64,000 bases of DNA from Forficula auricularia (GCA_024734495.1 JALMQS010000128.1:21373350-21437349), one strand, 5' to 3'. Numbered from the stretch's first letter, positions 42,616 through 53,455 are shown. Notes: generated from the sequence alone by a model not told the origin. Made by a program: numbers and translations.

Positions 42616-43539
42616 TTTAATAATAATAAATAGCACCTTCAAATTGTTGACCTTAAACATGGAAGTCACTTTCACTATCGCTTTGTCTGAAAAGTACAAA
42701 CGAATATAATCTAACTGGTTTCGTGAGAAGATAATATACGAGAATTTAATGAGAGCAAATCGACGAACAGGAAAACTAAACAATTATTATTTTCAATTTA
42801 TTTTTCGTTTTCAATTTAAATATCTAGATAAAAAAATAGAAAAAATTCGAAGATTATATAATAGTATTAATCATTTAAAATCAAATAACTATTATTTGAT
42901 TTTATTGAAATTTTTAATTTTAATTTAGAGAGAGTGAATAAATGAAGGGAAAGGAAAAAGCGAAAGTATAATAAAGCCACATCGAGTGCGAGGGAAGGAG
43001 ATCGACTAAACCGTTATTTTCTCATCTTCAATAAATATATACATGCGATCCTAAAATAAGTATAATCTTTTTTTTTATAATGATTTGACATAGGAAACGT
43101 CTTTCCCCGCACCGGGTATGGAGGCTGTTTCAGGATCCGTCCGGTGAAACCAAAAATGCCAGAATTTCACCTGCTTAGTGCAACAACGTAATAAGCCAAG
43201 GCCAAATATAATACTAATGCTATTAGTAGTTAGATCATGAACCTATGTAGTTTGTCGCGGCAAAGATTAAACATTCAAACCTAAACAACTATAGTTTTAT
43301 TCCCGAAAATATTATTATTTTTAGTATTTAATTTTATCGGTGTGGTGTGAAAGAATTATTTTAAAATTATTTTTAATAATACGAAAATAAAAATATTTTC
43401 TTAATTAATATTACATTATTAATATCATATTTTATAGAAATATAACTTTAATAAATTACCATATAGTAAGTACCTACCTATTCATATTTGTAACTTTAAT
43501 AAATTATAATATTCATATTTGTAATGAATAAATTAGAGA
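42616..43539. other. Intronic, AT-rich, nothing recognised
   Basis: No motif-bearing frame on either strand. Confidence 0.45.
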
Positions 43540-43665
43540 GAGTGTTTTTTAAAGAGAAATCAATGAAATTATCCCCTGCCTAATGCAAATAAACATATTC
43601 CAAATATAAATATGTACTTATATACTATAGGTATATAGTTATTTATTTGTATTTGGTATATATTT
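43540..43665 (-). mobile_element. Truncated foldback tail
   Basis: Complement of the GCAT.AGGCAG..GA..AAT block (minus strand: ATGTTTATTTGCATTAGGCA) seen at 13,880 and 37,630. Confidence 0.4.
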
Positions 43666-44435
43666 TTGAAATTTTATTTTAATTTTCACTTTTTTTTCCA
43701 AATTTCATCGAATACGGTATAATTTTCGTTATTTTTCAAATTTAACATTAGATTTTAAAAAATATATATTTTGTGATTTTCCCCCCAAACAGATACTGCT
43801 TTGTGTGAGTGAGGGTAGGAGTCAGAAATTAAATCTTATAACTTAAAATTCCACAGTCCCTGAGATTGAAATCGCCCATCTTCCATAATAAATCAGCCTC
43901 ACCAATAAGAAAATCCTAAATTTCTCCTAATTCTATTGGTATAAGCAAGCTATGACTTGTCTATAACGCTCTTAGTTATTTCCGATCTTATATATTGAGA
44001 GTTCTTAGAAATGGATTATTCCAAAGATTCTCTAAACATCTTTATTTATTCCTCTTTTGAATGATTTCTATTTTAATAGTTCCTCAGCGAGAACAATTTT
44101 TATTTGACTCAAACTCGTCAGGACTTGTCTTTGACATACTTGAACTGGAATTTATACCATGCAGGGACTTGAAACCTTCTATCCGCACGCTTTTCAGAAA
44201 AATAATTCATTTTAATTGCCCCTTGAAACTATGCAACAATTTCATTTCATTTCGAGAACCAATATACTTTTCAAAACAAAAAATGTTTTTTATAGACATA
44301 TTTGAAATAACGGATAATAATTTGAAAATTTAAAGATCCTCCTGAAATTTTGAAGTCGACCTCATATATTAATGGAAATACTCTAAATGTTTGAAATTTT
44401 ACCACATCCACAACATCCATTGGCCGCACGTTAAT
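43666..44435 (+). mobile_element. hAT-like non-autonomous family, copy i
   Basis: Homologous to 48,613-49,215 (inverted) and 59,422-61,064: TTTGTGTGAGTGAGGGTA, AGTTCCTCAGCGAGAACAAT and TAAAGATCCTCCTGAAATTT blocks in order. The terminal GGACCGCACGCCACTG is degraded here to GGCCGCACG. Confidence 0.6.
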
Positions 44436-44454
44436 GATATATAATATATATATA

Positions 44455-44570
44455 TATGGTATAATGGATATGTTTATTTGTATCAAACAGAGGACAACCA
44501 CACATTGATTACTCTTTATGAATCCACACCTCTGCGACTCTCGGCAAAACAAAATCTTTTCAATTAGACT
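44455..44570 (+). mobile_element. Truncated foldback tail
   Basis: ATGTTTATTTGTATCAAACA, then GAGGACAACC, then CTCTGCGACTCTCGGCAAAA. Same tail as 37,611-37,722. Confidence 0.6.
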
Positions 44571-44779
44571 GTTTTCTGTTTCGAGATAAATGAAAAAATC
44601 TCCAAAATAATTTAAAATATTTTTTAATTTTTTAATTTTATTTCCTCTTTGTGAAACACCACTATAACCCGTTAAATAATTCCTGTGTTTTCTGTTTAAT
44701 GTAAATAAGTATTCATACCTATATAATATAAAAGAATTTCTGTATCCGGAAATATTTTGTTAATTTGAGTCTATATTTT

Positions 44780-45200
44780 TGAATGGCTTCCTATTATCTA
44801 CTATGTATATATAAATGAATCATGAATGTTCAATAGAGTATTCAACTTGGCTTTTACGCATTAAATTATTATTATTATTGTTTGATAGGGCCTCCAGCTC
44901 TGCCTTTTAGCCCTTCCATCCTCTCTTATTAAGATTTCGTGATATGGTAACCTAATTCGTGATATACATAACAATGCGTAAAAGCCAAGTTTTAGGAAAA
45001 TAATTTCAACTAAAAATGTGAAATCAATAAATATAGATGGACATGTAAAATAAGCGTTTTAATTTATGTTACTATATTCTTGACTAATTTACTAAAGTGA
45101 TGATGTTGAACTTGGCAGCACATTAGATCTCAATACTTTTTTTTGGCAAAAGGTTTTTATTAATCAAACTTGTCCTTTTTTTACATAAGTGTTTTTGTTT
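44780..45200 (+). mobile_element. Partial copy of the 35,512 palindromic element
   Basis: TTGATATGGTAA-like centre, then AATGCGTAAAAGCCAAGTTT, then TGTTGAACTTGGCAGCACAT, then TTTTTATTAATCAAACTTG, ending GTGTTTTTGTTTGG. Left arm shortened. Confidence 0.6.
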
Positions 45201-45227
45201 GGATTATATGGTATATAAACTTATTAA

Positions 45228-45535
45228 AACCCTCTTTTCCAGAGACACTCGGTTTTCAAACTCTCAACACCCCTTCGCTGTCAAATTGGATAATAATCGA
45301 ACCAGCGCTTTTGACAAATCTTTTATCCCTATGACCTCCAGAGACTGGAAATCGCTTCCAGCCACCGTCTTCCCCGCGACTTATAACCTTCAGGTGTTTA
45401 AGACCCGCCCCTTCGACTCCTATCCAGCCCATAAAATCACCTCTTCTTCTTCTCACGATGGAGGGGCCAACCTAGGCCTTTAGGGGATGCACCTCTTTGG
45501 TGTAACTTCTCTCTCATCAATTTCATTAAAAAAAA
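45228..45535 (+). mobile_element. LINE 3' end (Jockey-like) with poly-A; partner of the SINE at 49,490
   Basis: The open frame (from about 45,199) contains SFIPMTSRDWKSLPATVFPA then TYNLQVFKTR, the C-terminal block of a Jockey-like reverse transcriptase, and stops at about 45,481. The 3' UTR contains CACGATGGAGGGGCC, TTTAGGGGATGCACCT and CATCAATTTCATTAAAAAA. Only the last 300 bp of the element are present. Confidence 0.75.
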
Positions 45536-45539
45536 TTAC

Positions 45540-45645
45540 TACATCTATAAGAAGACGCACTCTTTGATTAATTTCTTAAAAATTAAACAAATCTGATATG
45601 CTCGGCAAAAAAAACTTTGTTTTTATAATATAAATTATAAAATAA
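45540..45645 (+). mobile_element. Foldback tail fragment
   Basis: AAGAAGACGCACTCTTTGAT and ATGCTCGGCAAAAAAAACTT resemble the AGAAGACACACTC...CTCGGCAAAAAC tail. Confidence 0.4.
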
Positions 45646-46083
45646 AAAACAAAAAAAAACACTTTCATAATCAAAATATTGCCGAAGGCTGCTACTGCTT
45701 TTTGATTGGTCTAAGAATAAGAAGTCAATATCTTAAAAGAGGCTTGTCTCCTCATTATCTTTTGATAAAAATATTTATCATAACAAAATTTGCAAGAAAA
45801 ACAAAAATATTGAAAGAATAATGATCTAAATTTAAAGAATATATAATATTCAATTAGGATGATAGATCAAAGTCTAAAGAGGCTTTCGTGATCACATGAT
45901 GGATGATCTAGGATAGTCTGAATGAACCCTGTTGAAAAATTAATTCAAATTCAACTTGTCTTCAATGATGTCTAGGACCATCACTCAAGTCATTGATCTC
46001 TCGTTATCAAAATATTTCGCATGAATGTTATCATAATAACATAATACATTTAACATTATTTGAACACGGATTTAGAATTATAA
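45646..46083. other. Intronic, nothing recognised
   Basis: AT-rich. Ends in a unit resembling the tandem repeat at 47,019. Confidence 0.4.
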
Positions 46084-46499
46084 TTTTCTAATTAATATAT
46101 TAAACAATAATTAACATATTAACGAGAATTGTTTTTGATCGCGTTTTTAAACAAGATATATATATATCGCGAGACTACTGCTGGTTGAGGCTATTGGAGT
46201 ATGCTGAAATCTTAAGTCTGGACCAAGAGAGAATGAAAATGTGATCCATCTAGCTATATGATCCAGCATCATTTCGCGATTAGCCTGCATGACGCTTTTT
46301 TTTCTACCAAACACTGATATGGATCACCAAATGGATTTGTAATCTGGGATGTTATATATTCAATCCCCCAGTCCAGCGCCCTCGATCTGTTAACATGTGT
46401 GTTAGGTGTTTGCCATCAATTAATCATAAGTTTCCTATTGAAGGAGACAATAAAAGTGTGTCTTCTGCTGGAATTATAAATTTTATTTATTTATAACGA

Positions 46500-46534
46500 G
46501 ACTATAGTTTCGAGGGTTTTGCCCTCTTCATCAG
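46500..46534 (-). ncRNA. Hammerhead-like ribozyme motif
   Basis: Minus strand: canonical CTGATGA, extra A, GAGGG/CCCTC helix II with CAAAA loop, GAA, ACTATAGT (self-complementary helix III), C. Confidence 0.5.
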
Positions 46535-46570
46535 GGCATAAATTAATTCCTGTGAATACATTGTAATAGA

Positions 46571-46605
46571 CTGATGAAGAGGGCAAAGCCCTCGAAACTA
46601 TAGTC
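46571..46605 (+). ncRNA. Hammerhead-like ribozyme motif (partner arm)
   Basis: Canonical CTGATGA, extra A, GAGGGC/GCCCTC with AAA loop, GAA, ACTATAGT, C. Transcription of either strand would yield one such motif. Confidence 0.5.
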
Positions 46606-47018
46606 TCGTTATAAATAAATAAAATTTATAATTCCAGCAGAAGACACACTCTTTTATTGTCTCCTTCAATATATAAAAATTCTGCTACTCTCGGCAAAAA
46701 CTTTCAATTTAATAAGTTTCCTAGATGGATCACATATTTTTCATTCTCTCTTGGTCCAGACTTAAGATTTCAGCGGACTCCAATAGCCTCAACCAGCAGT
46801 AGTCTCGCGATATACCATATATATCTTGTATAAAAACGCGATCAAAAACAATTCTCGTTAATATGTTGATTATTCTAAAATTTATTAATTGGAAAATTAT
46901 TTAACTTCATTATTTCAAGTCAGAAATATATAAATTCGGATATTATTTTCACTTAATATCTGACAAAAATCACCTGCATTCGATTCGCGATGGAATCAAA
47001 TATAGGAAACTTATGATT

Positions 47019-47395
47019 GATTTAGAATTAGACTCCGAAACGTCGTGATAAATTTTGATTAATTTTCTCATTTCATCATAAAAAATATTTCACACAACAT
47101 TATTTAATTTTTATAATTTAATTGTTTTTATCATAAAGGCATACATAATACATTTACCATTCCTTGAACACCGATTTAGAATTAGACACCGAAACGTCGT
47201 GATAAATTTTGATTAATTTTCTCATTTCATCATAAAAAATATTTCACACAACATTATTTAATTTTTATAATTTAATTGTTTTTATCATAAAGCATAATAC
47301 ATTTACAATTACTTGAACACGGATTTAGAATTAGACGCCGAAACGTCGTGATAAATTTTGATTAATTTTCTCATGAAAAAGTATATCACACAACA
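47019..47395 (+). repeat. Tandem repeat, unit about 150 bp, each with GAAACGTC
   Basis: TTTAGAATTAGAC recurs at 47,021, 47,175 and 47,323 (periods 154 and 148). Each unit has CCGAAACGTCGTGATAAATT and then TTTTCTCAT; the middle segment is almost identical between units. The tandem layout with a GAAACGTC box recalls retrozymes, but the CTGANGA box is not clear (CTTGAACA precedes). Confidence 0.7.
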
Positions 47396-47399
47396 TTTT

Positions 47400-48142
47400 T
47401 TATCATATATGATATATTAATACTGTTCGAAAGAAAAAGAAATGCAGCATCGTCCAAGTAAAACTACTGCTTAAAATTACGATCGTAAGTTGTAGAAAAA
47501 AATTGTGAAAAATATTTTTTTCCATTACAACAATATTAAATTTTGTTTATTATTTCTCTCCCCTGTAAAATTTCCTTGTTGTGAGTTAGCAGGTTTACTC
47601 TCTAAGGCAACGAGATTTAATTTTTATAATTTAATTTTTTTTTAATAATAATAATAAACTTAGTGATTTGTTTGGAGTTCAGGGGTTTACTCTTTTGAGA
47701 CATAAATTAGATAACAAAAAGTTCTTTTATTTTGCGAATTGATTTTCAACATCAGCCCAACGCCTACTAAGCTTTATTTTCATTGGTTCATTTCCTTTGA
47801 TGTAACTTTTATTTGCTAAACCAGTTGACTTTTTGCGAATGACTTTTCCAATATCACTTTCACTTAATCACTTAAAGTTTTTATTTTGCAAACAAGTTAA
47901 CCCACACAGTAGTAATATAAAAGTGTAATAAAATACAGAATTTTAATTGTATATTTAACCTATTAATAATAATAGTTTGCAATTTTTGAATTAATATAAT
48001 TATATTTTATTATGTAATATCAATATTGTAATCGTAAATTAACTGATTTATATTTTTTAAAGAAGATCCATGTACTAAAAATATCGTTATCGTTTGTGTC
48101 GTCTAATTTCTATAGGTTTCGGTTTAAAAAGTCAAACGGGAC
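47400..48142. other. Intronic, nothing recognised
   Basis: AT-rich on both strands, no motif-bearing frame. Confidence 0.45.
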
Positions 48143-48150
48143 TATTAGTG

Positions 48151-48400
48151 CAGTGTTCCACAAAGTGGTGCCACGGCACACTGGTGTACCGTGGTCATTA
48201 GTTGGTGTGCCGCGTAAAAATGTCAAGTTTTGTGAAGATAAGATAAGGGACTCACATTTCTCATTAAACAACTTTTCATATTATATTGATTTTAATAATA
48301 AATAAATATTAAATAAACATTGGTTTTTTTCTTTGGTGTACCTCTAAAATTTCTAGATTTCGTAGGTGATCCTTGAACACAAAAAGTTTGCGGAACACTG
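48151..48400. mobile_element. hAT MITE, 250 bp, perfect 8-bp target duplication
   Basis: Ends CAGTGTTCCACAAA and, on the minus strand, CAGTGTTCCGCAAA, flanked by TATTAGTG at 48,143-48,150 and 48,401-48,408. The GTGGTGCCACGGCACACTGG block inside is typical of this hAT MITE class. Confidence 0.85.
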
Positions 48401-48612
48401 TATTAGTGTACACTATCTGTCTCTATGTTTGACCGTCTGTCAGAGAATTGTAGCTTGTAATCTAAATAATTGAAATTCAGAAATTATATGTATTCATTTT
48501 TTCAAAAAATAAACATTCCTATTAAAATTTTAATCAAATGACTATTTTAGGGAGGATCAAATTTTATGAGAAGTTAAAAATAAAAAATATTTTTTTTAGC
48601 ATACGGTGTGAT

Positions 48613-49215
48613 CAGTGGCGTGCGGTCCATGGATGCTGTGGATGCGGTGCATCCCTAAAATTTCAAACATTTAGAGTATTTTCATAAATATATAAATAAG
48701 GTCGACTCAACATTTCAGTAGGATCTTTAAATTTTCAAATTATTATCTGTTATTTCAAATATTTCTATAAAAACATTTTTTGTTTTGAAGAGTAGGTATA
48801 TTGATTCTCGAAATGAAATAAAATTAGTTTCAAGGGGCATTTAAAATGAATGATTTTTCGGAAGAGCGCGCGGATAGATCTGAAGTACCTGCCTGGTGCT
48901 TAGATATATCTTCCAGGTCAAAGATGTCAATGACAAGTCCAGACGAGTTGTAGTCGAATAAAAATTGTTCTCGCTGAGGAACGATTAAAATAGAAATAAT
49001 ACAAAAAAGGAATAAATAAAGATGTTTCAAGAATTTTTAGACTAATCCATTTGAAAGAACTCTTAATATATAAGATCGGAAATATTTTTTTTTCTTATAG
49101 GACATTCATTGTGGAAGATTGTCCATCTCAGGGACTGCGGATTTTAAGTCACAGGAATTAATTTCAGATGCCTACCCTCACTCACTCCCCAAACAGTATC
49201 CGCTTGGGGCGGTTA
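48613..49215 (-). mobile_element. hAT-like non-autonomous family, copy ii
   Basis: Begins CAGTGGCGTGCGGTCCATGG and runs through the complement of the blocks in copy i, ending near CTCACTCACTCCCCAAACAG. The far end is truncated. The open frame here is transposon-derived; the same frame appears near 44,061. Confidence 0.65.
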
Positions 49216-49489
49216 TCTCTGTAAAGATGTCTTTAAGTAGAAGTAGAATTATAGGCTTAAATTTTTAAAATTTATTTTGATTTAAAATGACTGTATGAGA
49301 GGACCCCAAATTTTAGGTGATATTTGCTCCTGTAGGCTTAACTTATAATATGTAATATTAAAAAAAAATTACACGAATTCCCATCTCTTTATCAACATAA
49401 AAAAATGAGCTTGATATCTCAAGTATTTTGGATGTTATAACATACGGAATCATCACTTGGCTGACCTATATTTCCAATTATACAATAAA
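49216..49489. other. Intronic, nothing recognised
   Basis: AT-rich flank of the SINE, no motif. Confidence 0.4.
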
Positions 49490-49850
49490 TGTCCGCCCCC
49501 GTGGTGTAATGGTCAGAATAACTGACTGGCAACCCGGAGGTCTCGGGTTCGATTCCCGGCTATACCCAGACATTTTTTCTGTAAGTATAGGGTCGGGTAA
49601 TAAAAATTAAGTGGGAGATAAATTTAACCGAATTTATCGCGCGGAGAATTTACCACTGCTCGAAGCCCCTAAAACCTTAGTTAATTAGATATTGAATTGT
49701 ATCTAAGTTTCTGAGATTGGCTCGTGATCCCGGCTTCTTTTCCTTCTACTCTGTTCTTTTCACGATGGAGGGGCCAGCTCATACAGGCCTTCAGGGGATC
49801 CACCTTCTGGTGTATCTCCTTCTCACATCAATATCATTAAAAAAAAAAAA
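49490..49850 (+). mobile_element. tRNA-derived SINE with a LINE-derived 3' tail
   Basis: Head: GTGGTGTAATGGTCAGA (A box) and GGGTTCGATTCCCGG (B box), about 49,497-49,566. A body of about 170 bp follows. The tail has CACGATGGAGGGGCCAG, AGGCCTTCAGGGGATCCACC and CATCAATATCATTAAAAA, nearly the same as the 3' end of the LINE at 45,228-45,535, then poly-A to about 49,850. The head should have internal polymerase III promoter activity. Confidence 0.8.
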
Positions 49851-51059
49851 ATAAAAACAAAGATTTCTAAATGTAGTAATTGTTCAAATAGAAATTGAAA
49901 AGATATTATTACAGATCTTTACGATTTAAGGTCCTCCAAGTCTAATTAAAGTGTTGTTTTTTTTTTTGAAAAAGTTGATGCGTGTGTATATGTGTAATCA
50001 ATTTTCGAATAGATTATTGATCAAATAATTATTAAATCTTGAATATAAATTATTTTGTCTAAAAAAATAAAAAGAGACATCACCTGATTTTTTCGAGTAG
50101 GTACCTATTTAATTCTAGTTTTCAAAATTTTTCGAAAAATGGTCCTAATGATTTTGATGAAAAAATTTGAGGTAAAACAAGGGTTCAAGTTCTACAAAAA
50201 AACATTTTATGGCGTAAAAGGATAATCAATCATTTACCTCAAGAAAAATCATTTTTTTATTTTTTTATTAAATAAAATTTTTTTGTAGGCGAAAAAGATC
50301 AAAAATGTATTTTAGAATAGAAATTCGCCATTTGTTGGGAACTACGTTTTATTTTGATTCCTATTTAAATACTTTAAAGCTTTTAGAAAAAATGTTTAAT
50401 GCCTCTCTGTACCCTGATCTGTCTTGTAAAATATCCCTTAAGAAACCTCCTCATTATATTCCTCGTTATTTTACGTCTACACAACTTCTCCCAGTACATG
50501 CGTCTTAAATTGGCATATCTCTTCAATTCAGCTCGCACTTGTAGTGAGAGATCAATCTTTTAAGAGTTGCATCGTTTTCCTTATCAATATCATAAAAAAC
50601 AGCAATTAAAATTATTAATTTTAACCAGAGCGTAAATTTAGTTCTAATTTATTAAGGTTTTAGTTTTTATCGATTATTTTCTTCTAAATAAATAAATAAT
50701 TAGAATTTTTAATCCACTACATTATAGTTAGATCCATTTCAAGAGTTCATAGATGGAACGAAAATTTTAATTGAATTACTAGAAAACCTCGTTGATTAAT
50801 CTGAAGATACAAGATACAAGTGGAGTTTACTAAGAATTAATTATTTTAAAATATTTACAAAAACGATTTTTAAATAAAAAAATTTAGGAAGGCTTTTAAA
50901 AAAAAAAAATTTATAAACGTTTATTTCAACAAAATTAAGGAGAAGAAGAGTCCACACAAGTTGTTTTAATCCATGTTATTCTAGGGGAATGTCAATTTCG
51001 AATCTTGTATGGGTAATTTGACTTATAGCGTCATTATCCTACTATCCCTCTTTTTTTTT
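49851..51059. other. 1.2 kb of intron without a recognised feature
   Basis: A short frame at 50,305-50,508 (MYFRIEIRHLLGTT...) shows no motif I recognise. Confidence 0.45.
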
Positions 51060-51895
51060 TTTTTGTTTTTTACTTTACCAACCAGGTATTGTAATCGTAC
51101 ATGGAAAAAGTGTTTTATTTTTGCTTCGTTTTTTCGAAATATATCAAAAACGGCTGAAACTATTTTGATTAAAAAAATTGGGCGAAACCATGGCATTTTG
51201 CTCTAGAAAAAAGCCCTAATAAGTGATCATCGAAAAAATATTTTTCGAGATAATAACTGTCTGTTGGTACGTTAGTACGTGCGTTACCAAATTTTTTTGT
51301 GGACGCACTAGCTCAAAAACTAGATGAATATCAAAACGAAATTTCACATGTAGTTTAGGTGCATTGAGATTAAAAGCTGATTAGATTTTGATTGAAATCA
51401 AACCAAAAATTAAGGGAGGGGGAGGGGAGTAAAAATTAAAATTATAAGATTTTCAAACTAAAAAAATCGAGAAAAATGAAATATACAATAAAATGAACCT
51501 ATAATAAAAAGAAGAGTTATTATTTTTTTCGGGGGCCAAAATTGGAGGGAAGGGTTCAAAAAATTGGACTATATTCAAGTCTTAAAGCCTTAATTGGAAG
51601 ACGAAATTTTGCACATGAACCCTATAAGACCTTATGACAATTAATCACTATGTGAAATTGAGAGTGTGGGGTGCGGGGGGTCAAAAATATTTTCAAACAA
51701 AAATCGAAGAAAGGTGCTATTTCCAATAAAATTGTCTCATAATTAAAAGGGAATATTATTAATTGCTCCTCCCCCCAAAATTAGAAAGGGGGGGGGGGGG
51801 GTTTCTCGTAAATAATTATAAATTATTTTAGTTTAATATTAAATATAAAAGAAGGGCCAGGGGTATAGTAAAGTCATATGGATGGACACATCAGT
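51060..51895 (-). repeat. Repeat R1 (copy c)
   Basis: ACTTTACCAACCAGGTATTG at the start, GGACGCACTAGCTCAAAAAC in the middle, and GGATGGACACATCAG at the end, the inverse of copy a. Contains a G-run near 51,788. Confidence 0.6.
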
Positions 51896-52289
51896 TTTTT
51901 TTAGTATATATTTTCGAAACGTAATTCGAGTAAAAGAATTAGATTCTACCTGGAAATGTGCTTCGGGAAGCGAGTAGATTTAAAGTAAATAAGAATTTCG
52001 AATTGATGAGATTTGACTTTATCATACTAGTAGGTTGGTTCAAATCAATTTAAGTTGTAATTTGAAAAATCTGTGTACAAACCTGAATTAACTTTTCAAA
52101 GAAAATTGAATAAAAATTTCCTATTTATACCGGGGTTCCCCCCCCCCCCTCCCCTAGCTTCATGTCTCATACCTCCAGAAATTTTAATTGTGCACTCTGC
52201 GTCTTAACCCTGAGTAAAATGGCAAATATTTTATAAGCAAATTACAATAATCTTTATTATCAAAAATGGAAAAAATTATTAATAGGAAT
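51896..52289. other. Intronic, nothing recognised
   Basis: A C-run lies near 52,140. Confidence 0.4.
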
Positions 52290-52655
52290 TCGAATTCGAA
52301 TTTTTACGCTGACAGGGGCTCATATGGTTCGGAATAAAAAAAAATATATCCCCCCAGGTTTCAAGTGTCTATCTCAATTTTAACATGTGCTTCACAGCGA
52401 TGCAAGTTTCCCATCTATAAAACATGGAGTTTTTGGCATTCGACGATCAATTTTTTATTCAGGCCAAATTAATGGTTCAACAAATTTGAAACTCTGTAGA
52501 CTGTATCCTTTTAATAGTAGCTATCCCTCTGAATGTTTTTAGATTTTTGGATATTATTATTTTATTTTTTATTTTTATGTTTTTATTTCGAACCATATGA
52601 GCCTCTGTCAGCAAAAAAATTCGAAAATACACAAAATAAGGACCACCCTAGTGCT
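52290..52655. mobile_element. Internally deleted copy of the 34,575 palindromic MITE
   Basis: Left arm GCTGACAGGGGCTCATATGG, AAGTTTCCCATCTATAAAAC and AATAGTAGCTATCCCTCTGA. Right end TACACAAAATAAGGACCACC then CTAGTG. Most of the right arm is missing. Confidence 0.65.
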
Positions 52656-53453
52656 CACAGCCCCCCCTCCCCCTGTATGGAATACCTACTAAGTCCATTT
52701 ATCTTCATTCATGATATTCAGTGTTAATAATTTTTGTCGTTTTTGAGAATAAACATTTTTGTAATTCGCTTATAAAATATTTGCCATTTTACTCAGTGAC
52801 CTTCAACTTACTATATACCTATTTTGCAAGATATTACCAAGAGGCATTTCTTTTTAAAAGATTCAATTCCCCTTAAATTAGAAAACTATTTATATTTCAC
52901 CATATTCTCAAATTGTACAATAAAAGTATATTTCGTAGGAACTATCTTTAAAATAAAACTCTTTTTTTATAATATTTTTTATTTAGAATTGAAACTTTCA
53001 ATGTTATCTTAATTTTGAGAAAATAAACTTAACCTAGCAATAAAAAAAACTAATTAAATCATTTCTTTCATATCTAACTCAAGAACCCGATACTTATAAT
53101 CATTCAATTACAATTATTTAACCTACATATTAACTAGATGATGAGAGATAACATACTTATCCATCAAAGCAAAGAATTAATTTATCAATCACGAAACTAT
53201 AGATTCAAATGTGTGTGAGTGAATAAAGTACCATTTTTCAAATTTTAATCAATAGTCTAATCATGATACATATATTATTATTATTTGATATTATTTCAAT
53301 AATACACTTTACCATAATATATTCTCATCAAAAATTATAATAAGTATAAACTTATTGTTCTGAGTTGAATTGTTCAAGGTTCAAGTAAAAGAATAAATAA
53401 ATATTTTAATTGTCAATCTAAGCGTTGAAGTTTGCTTAATTAGTCAGGTATAT
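52656..53453. other. Intronic, nothing recognised
   Basis: AT-rich on both strands. Confidence 0.45.
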
Positions 53454-53455
53454 TA

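Larger units (their letters stand above)
46438..46711 (+). mobile_element. Foldback element, two intact hammerhead-like motifs, 12-nt target duplication
   Basis: Direct repeats ATAAGTTTCCTA at 46,426-46,437 and 46,712-46,723. Order: TTGAAGGAGACAATAAAAG, CTTCTGCTGGAATTATAAAT, minus-strand motif, loop of about 36 nt, plus-strand motif, complements of the arms, then the tail CTGCTACTCTCGGCAAAAAC. It is the best-preserved member of the family, 274 bp. Confidence 0.8.
46084..47018. mobile_element. Palindromic element of the 5,550 family with a nested foldback
   Basis: Outer arms 46,084-46,255 and about 46,712-46,900 share TAACGAGAATTGTTTTTGAT, GACTACTGCTGGTTGAGG and CTTAAGTCTGGACCAAGAGA with complements. 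GATTTAGAATTA occurs at both outer edges, but is also part of the adjacent tandem repeat, so a target duplication is uncertain. The centre is occupied by the foldback 46,438-46,711. Confidence 0.7.

Noticed and set aside
44061..44552. Frames on both strands near 44 kb, one repeated at 48,830
   Set aside because: They belong to a dispersed hAT-like non-coding family present three times; the frames are not conserved between copies.
47019..47395. CRISPR-like array
   Set aside because: Units are about 150 bp head to tail with no short-repeat/unique-spacer pattern, in a eukaryotic intron.
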